In this document: positions 1 to 7,524 of the stretch, in pieces | Layout: each line of letters starts with the position of its first letter | How positions within the stretch are numbered: the stretch's first letter is position 1 | Origin: Methylobacterium brachiatum | GTDB taxonomy: Bacteria; Pseudomonadota; Alphaproteobacteria; Rhizobiales; Beijerinckiaceae | NCBI RefSeq assembly: GCF_020523825.1 | Contig: NZ_JAJALK010000019.1 | Span: 18,117-82,116, forward strand | Length of the DNA: 64,000 bases | Direction of reading: 5' to 3' | Translations under genes and position numbers: made by a program | The notes under the pieces: model-generated | What the model was told of the DNA's origin: nothing | What the model saw: the letters and a program-made list of their open reading frames with translations, nothing else | The model's database searches: none

Positions 1-1
1 G

Positions 2-697
2 GCCGAGACCATGGAGAGCGCCTTCCTGTCGGCCAGCGCCGCCACGCAGGCCGGCGCGCAATCCGTCTCCGGCACGGTGCGGATCGGCGCCCCGGACGGG
101 TTCGGCAGCGTGTTCCTGGCCTCGCGGATGCACCGGCTGACCGAGCGCCATCCGGGGCTGGAGGTCGAGATAATGGCGACCGCCCGGATCTTCAGCCTGT
201 CGAAGCGCGAGGCCGACATCGTCATCGGCCTCTCGACCCCGCAGCAGGCCCGGGTGGTGGCGCGCCGGCTCACCGATTACCGGCTGTTCGTGTACGGGGC
301 CGAAGCCTACCTCGCCGCGGCGGCGCCGATCACCGCCGTCTCGGACCTCACGGCGCATCCCTTCGTCGGCTATATCGAGGACATGCTGTTCGCGCGCGAG
401 CTGAACTATCTCGGCGCGCTGGAGCCCGCGGTCTCCGCGCGGCTGCGCTCGACCAACCTGCTGGCCCAGGTCCACGCGACCCTGAACGGCGCCGGCCTGT
501 GCATCCTGCCGGCCTTCATCGCGGCGGCCCATCCCGGGCTGGCGCCGGTCCTGCCCGGGGCGGTGTCGCTGACGCGCTCGTTCCATATGCACATCCACGA
601 GGATCACCGGAAGGCCGCCCATATCCGGGCGGTGGCGGGCTTCATCGCCAGCGAGGTCGAGGCGGCGGGCGCGCTGTTCGCCGGGCCGGCGGTGTAA
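2..697 (+). CDS. LysR-family regulator, C-terminal part (5' end outside window)
   Basis: This is the effector-binding half of a LysR-type transcriptional regulator. The reading frame is already open at the window edge, in frame with codons Ala-Glu-Thr before the first visible ATG, so the N-terminal winged helix and linker lie upstream and the gene is cut by the window rather than broken. The visible part shows the usual order of a LysR ligand domain: the linker end, the GTVRIGAPDGFG strand that opens subdomain I, the ADIVIGL segment, and the GAGLCILPAF segment near the end. It ends 88 bp before an iron-type alcohol dehydrogenase on the same strand, so that enzyme may be part of its regulon, though many LysR proteins control a divergent gene instead. 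The ligand cannot be predicted. Confidence 0.9.
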   Translation, partial: AETMESAFLSASAATQAGAQSVSGTVRIGAPDGFGSVFLASRMHRLTERHPGLEVEIMATARIFSLSKREADIVIGLSTPQQARVVARRLTDYRLFVYGAEAYLAAAAPITAVSDLTAHPFVGYIEDMLFARELNYLGALEPAVSARLRSTNLLAQVHATLNGAGLCILPAFIAAAHPGLAPVLPGAVSLTRSFHMHIHEDHRKAAHIRAVAGFIASEVEAAGALFAGPAV

Positions 698-785
698 GCG
701 GCGGCGGTTTCGCGGGCCGGCGCCGTGGCCTAAGATCGGCGGAGACCGGCCGACGAGACAAAGCGCCGGGTGGGAGGATCAACAG

Positions 786-1949
786 ATGGTCGCCTCGATC
801 GCCCTGCCCCGGCTGATGCGCATCGGCGCCGGCGCCTCGCGGCTGCTGCCGGAGATCCTGGGCCAGCTCGGCCTGTCGCGCCCCTTCGTGGTCACCGACC
901 CGTACCTGGTCAGCAGCGGCCGCACCGACACATTGCTCGAGCGGCTCAACAGCGCGGGCGCCCGCGGAACAATCTTCTCCGAGACTGTGCCGGACCCGAC
1001 CGTGGCCTCCGTGGAGGCGGCGCTCGCCGCGCTCCGGGCCGGCGAGTTCGACTGCGTGGTCGGCTTCGGCGGGGGCAGCCCGATGGACACCGCCAAGGCG
1101 GTGGCGGTTCTCGCCCGCCACGGCGGCCACATGCGCGACTACAAGGCGCCCCGCCTGCAGGACGAGCCCGGCCTGCCGATCGTGGCGATCCCCACCACCG
1201 CCGGCACCGGCTCGGAGGCGACCCGCTTCACCATCGTCACCGACGAGGCCTCGGACGAGAAGATGCTCTGCATCGGGCTGGCCTACCTGCCGGTGGCGGC
1301 TCTGGTCGATTACGAGCTGACCTTGACCAAGCCCAAGCGCCTCAGCGCCGATACCGGCATCGATGCGCTCACCCACGCGATCGAGGCCTATGTCTCGCGC
1401 AAGTCCAACCTGTTCTCGGACGGGCTCGCCCTCCAGGCGATGCACCTGATCGCCCCGAACCTGCGCCGGGTCTGGACCGATCCCAGCGACCGGGCGGCCC
1501 GCGAGGCGATGATGCTGGGTGCGACCCAGGCCGGCATCGCCTTCTCGAACGCCTCGGTGGCGCTGGTCCACGGCATGAGCCGGCCGATCGGCGCGCATTT
1601 CCACGTGGCGCACGGGCTCTCGAACGCGATGCTGCTGCCGGTGGTCACCGCCTTCTCGGCCCCCGCCGCGGTGGCGCGCTACGCCGCCTGCGCCCGGGCC
1701 ATGGGCATTCCCGGGGTCGACGGCGACGACCGGGCCGCCGTGAACGCCCTGGTGGCGGAACTCGAAGCCCTCAACGACGATCTCGACGTGCCCGGTCCCC
1801 GGGAATACGGGATCGACCCGGCCCGCTGGGAAGCGCTGCTCCCGACCATGGCCGCCCAGGCTTTGGCCTCCGGCTCCCCGGCCAACAACCCGGTCGAGCC
1901 GACGGCCGAGGAGATCCAGGCGTTGTATCGGCGGGTCTGGGCGGCGTAA
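786..1949 (+). CDS. Iron-containing (type III) alcohol dehydrogenase
   Basis: This 387-residue cytoplasmic protein belongs to the group III metal-dependent alcohol dehydrogenases, which interconvert alcohols and aldehydes or ketones with NAD(P); the family also includes maleylacetate reductase. The nucleotide-binding motif FGGGS is at residues 94-98 and PTTAGTGSE at 136-144. Likely metal ligands are Asp193 and His197 in DALTHAIE, His262 in HGMSRP and His276 in HVAHG, so the active site looks intact. Length is normal for the family. The ATG is preceded by a good GGGAGGA ribosome site. It follows a LysR gene on the same strand, which may regulate it. The natural substrate is not evident; methylotrophs carry several such enzymes and this is not a PQQ methanol dehydrogenase. 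Confidence 0.93.
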   Translation: MVASIALPRLMRIGAGASRLLPEILGQLGLSRPFVVTDPYLVSSGRTDTLLERLNSAGARGTIFSETVPDPTVASVEAALAALRAGEFDCVVGFGGGSPMDTAKAVAVLARHGGHMRDYKAPRLQDEPGLPIVAIPTTAGTGSEATRFTIVTDEASDEKMLCIGLAYLPVAALVDYELTLTKPKRLSADTGIDALTHAIEAYVSRKSNLFSDGLALQAMHLIAPNLRRVWTDPSDRAAREAMMLGATQAGIAFSNASVALVHGMSRPIGAHFHVAHGLSNAMLLPVVTAFSAPAAVARYAACARAMGIPGVDGDDRAAVNALVAELEALNDDLDVPGPREYGIDPARWEALLPTMAAQALASGSPANNPVEPTAEEIQALYRRVWAA

Positions 1950-2034
1950 GGCCGGCCGGGACTAGGCGGGTATGGCGCCCTAGCCATCGCTACCGGGCGT
2001 AGCTACATTCGGCCCACATCGGGAGCCGAAGATC

Positions 2035-2298
2035 ATGCCCGCAGATACGGTCGTTCGCGCGCGCATCGACCTCGCCACCAAGGAGCGTGCGACGAAGGCG
2101 TTGGACGCGATGGGGCTTTCGGTCTCGGACGCGATCCGGTTGCTGATGGTGCGGATCGCGGACGAGCAACGCCTGCCGTTCGCCGTCAGGGTCCCGAACG
2201 CGGCGACCCACGCGGCCATCGCCGAACTGGAGGCCGGCAAGGGCGCGCGGATCGGCGATGTCGACGCGCTGATGGCCGACCTGCATGCGGACGATTGA
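2035..2298 (+). CDS. RelB/DinJ-family antitoxin
   Basis: This 87-residue protein has the RelB/DinJ antitoxin layout: an N-terminal ribbon-helix-helix region (residues about 3-45, VVRARIDLATKERA then a helix with LSVSDAIRLLM) that would dimerise and bind its own promoter, and a C-terminal tail that would wrap the toxin. It overlaps by 14 bp the start of a YafQ-type toxin reading frame, the normal antitoxin-first arrangement of dinJ-yafQ loci. The antitoxin is full length and has no visible lesion, while the toxin is frameshifted, so it now probably acts as an orphan antitoxin or repressor. Autoregulation through the upstream region is expected from the family; no operator was identified. Confidence 0.88.
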   Translation: MPADTVVRARIDLATKERATKALDAMGLSVSDAIRLLMVRIADEQRLPFAVRVPNAATHAAIAELEAGKGARIGDVDALMADLHADD

Positions 2299-2565
2299 GC
2301 GTTCCGCGCAGTTCAAGCGGCACTACAAGCGCGAAGCGAAGGGACGCCATGCCGCGACCCTCGATGCCAATCTGATACCCATTCTCCGAGCCCTCGCCGG
2401 CGATGATCCGCTGGAGGCGCGCATCGGGATCATGCGCTGAGCGGCACCTGGGCAGGCTATCGCGACTGTCAGCTCAAGCCGGATCTCGTGCTGATCTATC
2501 GCAAACCCGACGCGGACACGCTGCGCCTGGCCCGGCTCGGGTCCCACAGCGAGGTCTTCGGCTGA
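2285..2565 (+). pseudogene. yafQ: yafQ-type mRNA interferase toxin, frameshifted
   Basis: The ATG at 2285 opens a frame that reads MRTIERSAQFKRHYKREAKG, the typical N-terminus of YafQ-family RelE-like ribonucleases, but ends at a TGA at 2438-2440 after 51 codons. Inserting one base (a C) near 2420-2423 restores a 93-residue protein whose second half reads RDHALSGTWAGYRDC, then KPDLVLIYRKPDADTLRLA and GSHSEVFG to the stop at 2565. That is the normal YafQ length and C-terminus. The catalytic residues of this family lie in the second half, so the product made here should be inactive. A single-base sequencing error is the main alternative. It follows an intact antitoxin that overlaps its start. 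Confidence 0.85.
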
Positions 2566-2605
2566 TCTGGTTTCCGATCGCGTCGCTCGACCGTCCGATC
2601 TCCGC

Positions 2606-2698
2606 CGTCATCGCGAGCGTAGCGAAGCGAACCAGGGACACGCCAAGGTCCGGGATCGCGCGCTGCACTGGGTTGCTTCGGCTCCGCTCGCAATGACG
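2606..2698. repeat. Dispersed palindromic intergenic repeat
   Basis: Two imperfect inverted arms flank about 34 bp. The left arm begins CGTCATCGCGAGCGTAGCGA and the right arm (2669-2698) ends TCCGCTCGCAATGACG. The arms can fold into a long hairpin. Sequences of this kind (CGTCATTGCGAGCG...CGCTCGCAATGACG) are multi-copy intergenic elements in many proteobacteria. Only one copy is visible in this window. It sits directly after the broken yafQ gene, in the space between two convergent genes. Confidence 0.7.
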
Positions 2699-2756
2699 AC
2701 CACAGGAAGCGTGGCTCATTGGCGAAGTTTCACCTCGCCACTTGGAATGCCTTCGA

Positions 2757-2787
2757 CTCGAGTATCCCGAAGCTCGGGATACTCGAG
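2757..2787 (-). terminator. Perfect 14-bp hairpin after the ABC binding-protein gene
   Basis: The arm CTCGAGTATCCCGA is followed by the loop AGC and its exact reverse complement. It starts nine bases after the stop codon of the minus-strand binding-protein gene and so is placed like a terminator. No T-run follows on either strand, so it may act as a 3'-end stabiliser or depend on other factors. Confidence 0.5.
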
Positions 2788-2795
2788 CAGCCGCT

Positions 2796-4034
2796 CTACT
2801 TCGCCGTCAGCGGGCAGCCGCTCTCGGCCGCGGTGGCGTAGGCTTCCTTGCCCGGGATGGTCGCGAGCTGCCGGTAGAGGTCCCAGGGGCCCTTCGACTC
2901 GGCCGGCTTCTTGACCTCGAACAGGTACATGTCGTGCACCATGCGGCCGTTCGGCTGGACGATGCCGCCATGGGCGAACACGTCGTCCACCGGGAGCGCC
3001 TTGAGCTTGGCGTTGACCGCCTCGGTCTCGTCGGTGCCCGCGTCCTTCACGGCCTTCAGGTAGGACAGGACCGCCGAGTAGGTGCCGGCCTGGATCATGT
3101 TCGGCATGCGGCCGGTGCGCTTCATGTAGCGCTGCCCGAAAGCCCGGGTCTCGTCGTTGGCGTCCCAGTACCAGCCCTCGGTGAGCGTCAGGCCCTGCGC
3201 CACCTTGAGCCCGAGCCCGTGCACCTCCGAGAGGGTGAACAGCAGCGCCGCGAGCTTCTGGCCGCCCTCGACGATGCCGTACTCGGCCGCCTGCTTGATC
3301 GAGTTGGAGGTGTCGAGGCCGGCATTGGCGAGCCCGATCACCTTGGCCTTCGAGCCCTGCGCCTGGAGCAGGAACGAGGAGAAGTCCTGGTTCGAGAGCG
3401 GGTGGCGGACGCTGCCCAGCACCTTGCCGTTATTGGCGAGCACCACGCGGCTGGTATCGGCCTCGAGGGCCGAGCCGAAGGCGTAGTCGGCGGTGAGGAA
3501 GTACCAGGTGTCGCCCCCGGCCCGGGTCAGCGCGCCGCCGGTGCCGACCGCGAGCGCCCGCGTGTCGTAGGCCCAGTGGTAGCCGTAGGGCGTGCAGGCC
3601 TTGCCGGTGAGGTCGCTGGAAGCCGCCCCGGTGGTGATCGTGATCTTCTTCTTTTCCTTGGACAGGCCCTGGACCGCCAAAGCCACGGAGGAGGTGGTCA
3701 GCTCCATGATCGCGTCGACGCCGTCGCGGTCGTACCATTGCCGGGCGATGGCCGAGGCGATGTCGGGCTTGTTCTGGTGGTCGGCCGAGAGGATCTCGAT
3801 CGGGACGCCGTCGATCTTGCCGCCCATATCCTCCACCGCCATCTTCGCGGCCTCGATGGAGCCCTGGCCGCCGAACTCGGCATAGAGGCCGGACTGGTCG
3901 TTAAGCACGCCGATGCGCAGGGCGTTGCCGGAGAAAGCGCCGGACGCGGCACCTTGGGCGGAGGCCGGGCCCGAGCTCAGCACCGTGCCCGCCAGGGCGG
4001 TGGCCAGCACCGCACCGCCAATTCGTCTGATCAT
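2796..4034 (-). CDS. Periplasmic binding protein of a branched-chain amino acid-type ABC transporter
   Basis: This 412-residue protein is a type I periplasmic binding protein of the LivJ/leucine-binding family, which delivers amino acids, amides or related small molecules to an ABC permease. A Sec signal peptide ends near ASA-QG around residue 25. The mature protein opens with LRIGVLNDQSGLYAEFGG, the family's first strand and ligand loop, and later has WYFLTADYAFG, the usual start of the second lobe. The ATG was chosen because GGGGAG stands just upstream; a longer reading to 4244 has no ribosome site. No permease or ATPase genes are adjacent, so it is either an orphan binding protein or works with a transporter elsewhere. 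Methylobacteria hold many such orphans. The ligand is unknown. Confidence 0.9.
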   Translation of the reverse strand: MIRRIGGAVLATALAGTVLSSGPASAQGAASGAFSGNALRIGVLNDQSGLYAEFGGQGSIEAAKMAVEDMGGKIDGVPIEILSADHQNKPDIASAIARQWYDRDGVDAIMELTTSSVALAVQGLSKEKKKITITTGAASSDLTGKACTPYGYHWAYDTRALAVGTGGALTRAGGDTWYFLTADYAFGSALEADTSRVVLANNGKVLGSVRHPLSNQDFSSFLLQAQGSKAKVIGLANAGLDTSNSIKQAAEYGIVEGGQKLAALLFTLSEVHGLGLKVAQGLTLTEGWYWDANDETRAFGQRYMKRTGRMPNMIQAGTYSAVLSYLKAVKDAGTDETEAVNAKLKALPVDDVFAHGGIVQPNGRMVHDMYLFEVKKPAESKGPWDLYRQLATIPGKEAYATAAESGCPLTAK

Positions 4035-4219
4035 GTCACTCCCCGGCATGTTTTGCCCGGATGATCCGAGCACCCGATTCTGACGCGGGTTCGGGGGCAG
4101 AATATTGCAGGTGCGGATCCCGCGCCACGGCCAGGATTGGGTCGAGATTGAGAGATTGCGCCGGTTGTGACGCGTCCCGGCAACCGCCCCGTTTCCGGAC
4201 CGTATCCAGCCGGCGCAGT

Positions 4220-4236
4220 TATAATACCTTAACCAT
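4220..4236 (+). promoter_or_regulatory. AT-rich promoter-like box with CtrA-type half-site before cpaB
   Basis: In an otherwise GC-rich leader this stretch holds TATAAT at 4220-4225 followed by TTAACCAT at 4229-4236. TATAAT matches a sigma-70 -10 box, but no convincing -35 box lies 16-18 bp upstream. TTAACCAT matches the half-site reported for the alphaproteobacterial cell-cycle regulator CtrA, which controls pilus genes in Caulobacter. It is about 70 bp before the cpaB start. Function is inferred. Confidence 0.4.
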
Positions 4237-4307
4237 AAGTACACGAATGGCCGCGCAGGGTCTGGTGATGGACGGCAATTCGGCCGTCTCCGGCGCGTGG
4301 CGATGCG

Positions 4308-5120
4308 ATGAATCCAGCCCGTCTCGCCGTCCTCGGCATCGCCCTCGCAGCGGGCGGCGGGGCGGCGTTCCTGATGAGCGGTGGCGATCCGCCCCCGCCG
4401 CCGCCGGCCCCCAAGGCCGAGCTGCCGCCGCCTCCGATGACCGAGGTGCTGGTGGCCGCCGCCGACATGCCGATGGGCCAGGTCCTGCGGGCCGCCGACC
4501 TGCGCTGGCAGCCCTGGCCGGACGGCGCCATGACGGCGGGCTACATCAGCCGCAAGGACAACGCGAAGGCGCTGGACGAGACCGTCGGCGCCTCCGTGCG
4601 CTCGGGCTTCCTCGCGGGCGAGCCGATCCGGGCGCAGAAGCTGGTCCGGCCCGACAGCGGCTTCATGGCCGCGATCCTGCCCGCCGGGATGCGCGCGGTC
4701 GCCATCGTCACCGACAGCCGCGGCACCAACTCGGCCGGCGGCTTCATCCTGCCCAACGACCGCGTCGACGTGATCCGCACCTTCCGGGACGATGCCAATT
4801 CCCGCGCCAACAACAGCGAGGTGCAGCTCTCCCAGACCATCCTGACCGACATCCGCGTCCTGGCGATCGGTCAGCTGATCCAGGAGAAGAACGGCACCAA
4901 CGTCGTCACCGGCGAGACCGCGACGCTCGCCGTCACCCCCGCCCAGGCGGAGACCCTGACGCTCGCCCAGAAGGTCGGCTCGCTGTCGCTCTCGCTGCGC
5001 AGCCTCGCGGATGCGGGGCGACCGGTCGAGGCCCAGCCGGTCGATGCCGCGATGGCGCAGATGCCCGAACCCGGATTGACCGTCGTGCGCTTCGGCGTCG
5101 CGCGGCAGCAGACGCCGTGA
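4308..5120 (+). CDS. cpaB: Tad/Flp pilus assembly protein CpaB (RcpC)
   Basis: CpaB (270 residues) is a periplasmic or inner-membrane-anchored component of the Tad (Flp) pilus secretion machine, thought to link or stabilise the outer-membrane secretin. The N-terminus MNPARLAVLGIALAAGG is a membrane anchor, followed by a proline-rich linker (residues about 25-42). A SAF-type domain begins at TEVLVAAADMPMGQVL and is followed by the RcpC/CpaB region with IRTFRDDANSRANN. Length is typical. The start has no strong ribosome site; the ATG at 4308 directly precedes the hydrophobic segment. It is the first of seven pilus genes in one direction and its stop codon is just ahead of cpaC, so the two are probably co-transcribed. 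Confidence 0.93.
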   Translation: MNPARLAVLGIALAAGGGAAFLMSGGDPPPPPPAPKAELPPPPMTEVLVAAADMPMGQVLRAADLRWQPWPDGAMTAGYISRKDNAKALDETVGASVRSGFLAGEPIRAQKLVRPDSGFMAAILPAGMRAVAIVTDSRGTNSAGGFILPNDRVDVIRTFRDDANSRANNSEVQLSQTILTDIRVLAIGQLIQEKNGTNVVTGETATLAVTPAQAETLTLAQKVGSLSLSLRSLADAGRPVEAQPVDAAMAQMPEPGLTVVRFGVARQQTP

Positions 5121-5125
5121 TCCCC

Positions 5126-6685
5126 ATGATTGCCCTGCCGCGTTTCCTCCGCCCGGCGCGCGCGCTGGCGCTTCTCACGCTGATCCATGCCGGCCCGCTC
5201 CTGGCGCAGGAGCGTCCGGCCCTCGGCCCGGCCCCGGTGCTCACGGTGGGCTCGGCGGAAGCCGCCTCGTCCCGCCGGGTCGAGCTGACCGCGGGCCGTT
5301 CGGTGATCGTCGACCTGCCGCGGGACGCCAAGGAGGTGTTCGTCGCCAACCCGGCGGTGGCCAACGCGGTGGTCCGCTCGACCCGCAAGGTGTTCGTGAT
5401 CGGCATGGCGGACGGCGCCACCTCGATCTTCATCATGGATGCCGAGGGCCGCCAGATCGCCGCCCTCGACGTGACCGTGGCCCGGGACCTCAACCTCGGG
5501 ACGCTGCGCGAGCTGCTCGGCCAGAGCATCCCGGGCGGCCGCTTCGACGTGCGCTCCTCGGGCGCCTCGGTGCTGCTCTCCGGCTCGGTGAACTCGTCCT
5601 CCGACGCCCAGCAGGCGATCGACATCGCCAACGCCTTCGTCGGCCTAGGCGGCGGAGCCGCCGCCACCGGTGCGCCGAGCGGCGGCGTCTCGGCCGGCGC
5701 GCGCGGCGCGGTGATCAACAACCTCACGATCCGCAACAAGGATCAGGTGATGCTCCGCGTCACCGTGGTCGAGGTGTCCCGCAACGTCCTGAAGCAGTTC
5801 GGGATCAACATGACCGGCAATTGGTCGGCGTTGAATCCTGTCAGTACCGTAAAGGACCTCGCGACTGGGCTTGTATCCAACGCTCCAGCGGGTTCTTACA
5901 GCCCGTCGCTTGCCAACAGCCTGCCGTTCCCAATCAACGGTGATTTGGGCAACGGTAACCAGTTTCAAGCCTCCGCGAGAGGCGCCGGGTTCTCACTGCA
6001 AGCAACGCTGAAAGCTTTCGAGCAGGCGGGCGTGTCGCGCATCCTGGCCGAGCCGACACTGACCGCGATCTCTGGAGAGGCAGCCAAATTCCTGGCCGGC
6101 GGCGAGTTCCCGGTCCCTTCCTCGGCTTCCTGCACCATTGGCGCTTGCACGCCGGGCATCACATATAAACCCTACGGCGTGGCTCTGTCTTTCACCCCGG
6201 TGGTGCTCGCCGACAACCGGATCTCGATCCGCGTTGCTACGGACGTCACAGAGATCGATCCGCAACAGAGCTTTAGCTACACTCTCGGTAATTCGACGGT
6301 AGCCGTACCCGGCACCCGGGTGCGCCGCTCCGAGACTACGGTCGAGCTGCCCTCCGGCGGCGTGATGATGACCGCCGGCCTGATCCAGCAGACGAACAGA
6401 CAGGCGATTTCCGGCCTGCCCGGCCTGATCAATCTGCCGATCCTCGGCGCGCTGTTCCGGTCCCGGGACTACCAGCGCATGGAGACCGAGCTGATGATCA
6501 TGTGCACCCCCTACATCGCCCGGGCGATGGAGCCCAAGCAGGTGACCCGGCCCGACGACAACTTCGTCGACGCCACCGACGGGCAGGCGGTGCTGCTCGG
6601 GCAGGTCAACCGCCTCTACGGCAAGGTCGGCGCCGCCCCGCTCGGGCGCACCTATCGCGGCCGCGTCGGCTTCATCGTCGAGTAG
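5126..6685 (+). CDS. cpaC: Tad pilus outer-membrane secretin CpaC (RcpA)
   Basis: CpaC (519 residues from the ATG at 5126; a GTG at 5117 overlapping the cpaB stop is an alternative) forms the outer-membrane pore through which the Flp pilus leaves the cell. After a signal peptide ending near LLAQE there is the pilus/BON-type N-domain with VIVDLPRDAKEVFVANPAVA, a second N-domain (LGTLRELLGQSIPGG), and the secretin core with LAEPTLTAISGEAAKFLAGG and VELPSGGVMMTAGLIQ. Residues about 235-398 are encoded by DNA of visibly lower GC, with codons such as GTA, AAA, ACA and CTT that neighbouring pilus genes rarely use; the frame stays open and the motifs intact. This suggests replacement of the middle of the gene by recombination. 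The segment also carries a possible disulfide loop CTIGAC. Confidence 0.94.
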   Translation: MIALPRFLRPARALALLTLIHAGPLLAQERPALGPAPVLTVGSAEAASSRRVELTAGRSVIVDLPRDAKEVFVANPAVANAVVRSTRKVFVIGMADGATSIFIMDAEGRQIAALDVTVARDLNLGTLRELLGQSIPGGRFDVRSSGASVLLSGSVNSSSDAQQAIDIANAFVGLGGGAAATGAPSGGVSAGARGAVINNLTIRNKDQVMLRVTVVEVSRNVLKQFGINMTGNWSALNPVSTVKDLATGLVSNAPAGSYSPSLANSLPFPINGDLGNGNQFQASARGAGFSLQATLKAFEQAGVSRILAEPTLTAISGEAAKFLAGGEFPVPSSASCTIGACTPGITYKPYGVALSFTPVVLADNRISIRVATDVTEIDPQQSFSYTLGNSTVAVPGTRVRRSETTVELPSGGVMMTAGLIQQTNRQAISGLPGLINLPILGALFRSRDYQRMETELMIMCTPYIARAMEPKQVTRPDDNFVDATDGQAVLLGQVNRLYGKVGAAPLGRTYRGRVGFIVE

Positions 6686-6709
6686 CGCCGCGCTTCCAGG
6701 ACCGGATCC

Positions 6710-7453
6710 ATGACCCGACGTCACCCGCCCGCCCCATCCCGCCGGCCAGCCAGCCTCCTGGCCGCCTGCGCGCTCGGCCTGCTGGCCGCTGCCTGCAAGG
6801 GCGAGCCCGCCACCACGGGCGGCATCGACCTGTCCGATTACCGCGCCCGGCACCCGATCGTGCTGGCCGACGGCACCCGCAGCCTCGACGTGTTCGCCAC
6901 CGGCCCGGGCCATCTCGACCCGCGCCAGGCCGGCGACATCGACGCCTTCATGCTGGAATACCGCCGCTACGGCCGGGGCGGCATCCTGATGGAGGTGCCC
7001 CAGGGCCTGCCGCCCGCCCAGGCCGCCGCCGTGGCGCGCACCGCCGCGGCCGTGGGCCGGCGCGGCGCCGAGGACGGCGTCGGCGCCCGCGAGATCGCAC
7101 AGTCGCCCTACCCGGTGGCGGCACCGGGCCTGGCCGCGCCGATCCGGCTGAGCTTCCAGCGCATGCAGGCCAAGGTCGCCGACCAGTGCGGGCTCTGGCC
7201 CCAGGATCTCGGCACCTCGAACTTCGCCTCCGACTACGGCAACCGGCCGAGCTGGAACCTCGGCTGCGCGACGCAGGCGACCGTGGCCGCCCAGGTGGCC
7301 GACCCGGTCGACCTCGTGCGCGGCCGGCCCGAGGGCCGGATCGACACGGTCAAGCGCGTCCGGGACATCGGCCAGTTGCGGGACGGCAAGGATCCGTCAA
7401 CCACATGGCGGCAAGATGGGACCAACGCCGTCAAGTCCCAGGTCAGCAACTAG
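6710..7453 (+). CDS. cpaD: Tad pilus lipoprotein CpaD
   Basis: This 247-residue protein is the CpaD-family pilus component, a periplasmic lipoprotein associated with the CpaC secretin. The N-terminus has a positively charged start and a lipobox, LLAAAC, with the probable lipidated cysteine at residue 29 (Cys20 is a second candidate). The conserved C-terminal half contains DQCGLWPQDLG and NRPSWNLGCATQATVAAQV, typical of the family. It lies 24 bp after cpaC and before cpaE, the normal order in alphaproteobacterial cpa loci. Confidence 0.92.
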   Translation: MTRRHPPAPSRRPASLLAACALGLLAAACKGEPATTGGIDLSDYRARHPIVLADGTRSLDVFATGPGHLDPRQAGDIDAFMLEYRRYGRGGILMEVPQGLPPAQAAAVARTAAAVGRRGAEDGVGAREIAQSPYPVAAPGLAAPIRLSFQRMQAKVADQCGLWPQDLGTSNFASDYGNRPSWNLGCATQATVAAQVADPVDLVRGRPEGRIDTVKRVRDIGQLRDGKDPSTTWRQDGTNAVKSQVSN

Positions 7454-7524
7454 GACAGGCGGTGCCACTCCCCCCGTCCCCACCATTCACGCCGCGACCC
7501 GAGCACGGACCCGAAAGTGTCGTC

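Noticed and set aside
4061..5125. An N-terminal extension of the cpaC frame over the whole of cpaB
   Set aside because: The frame is simply open because of high GC. The signal peptide and secretin domains begin at 5126, and cpaB is coded in another frame.
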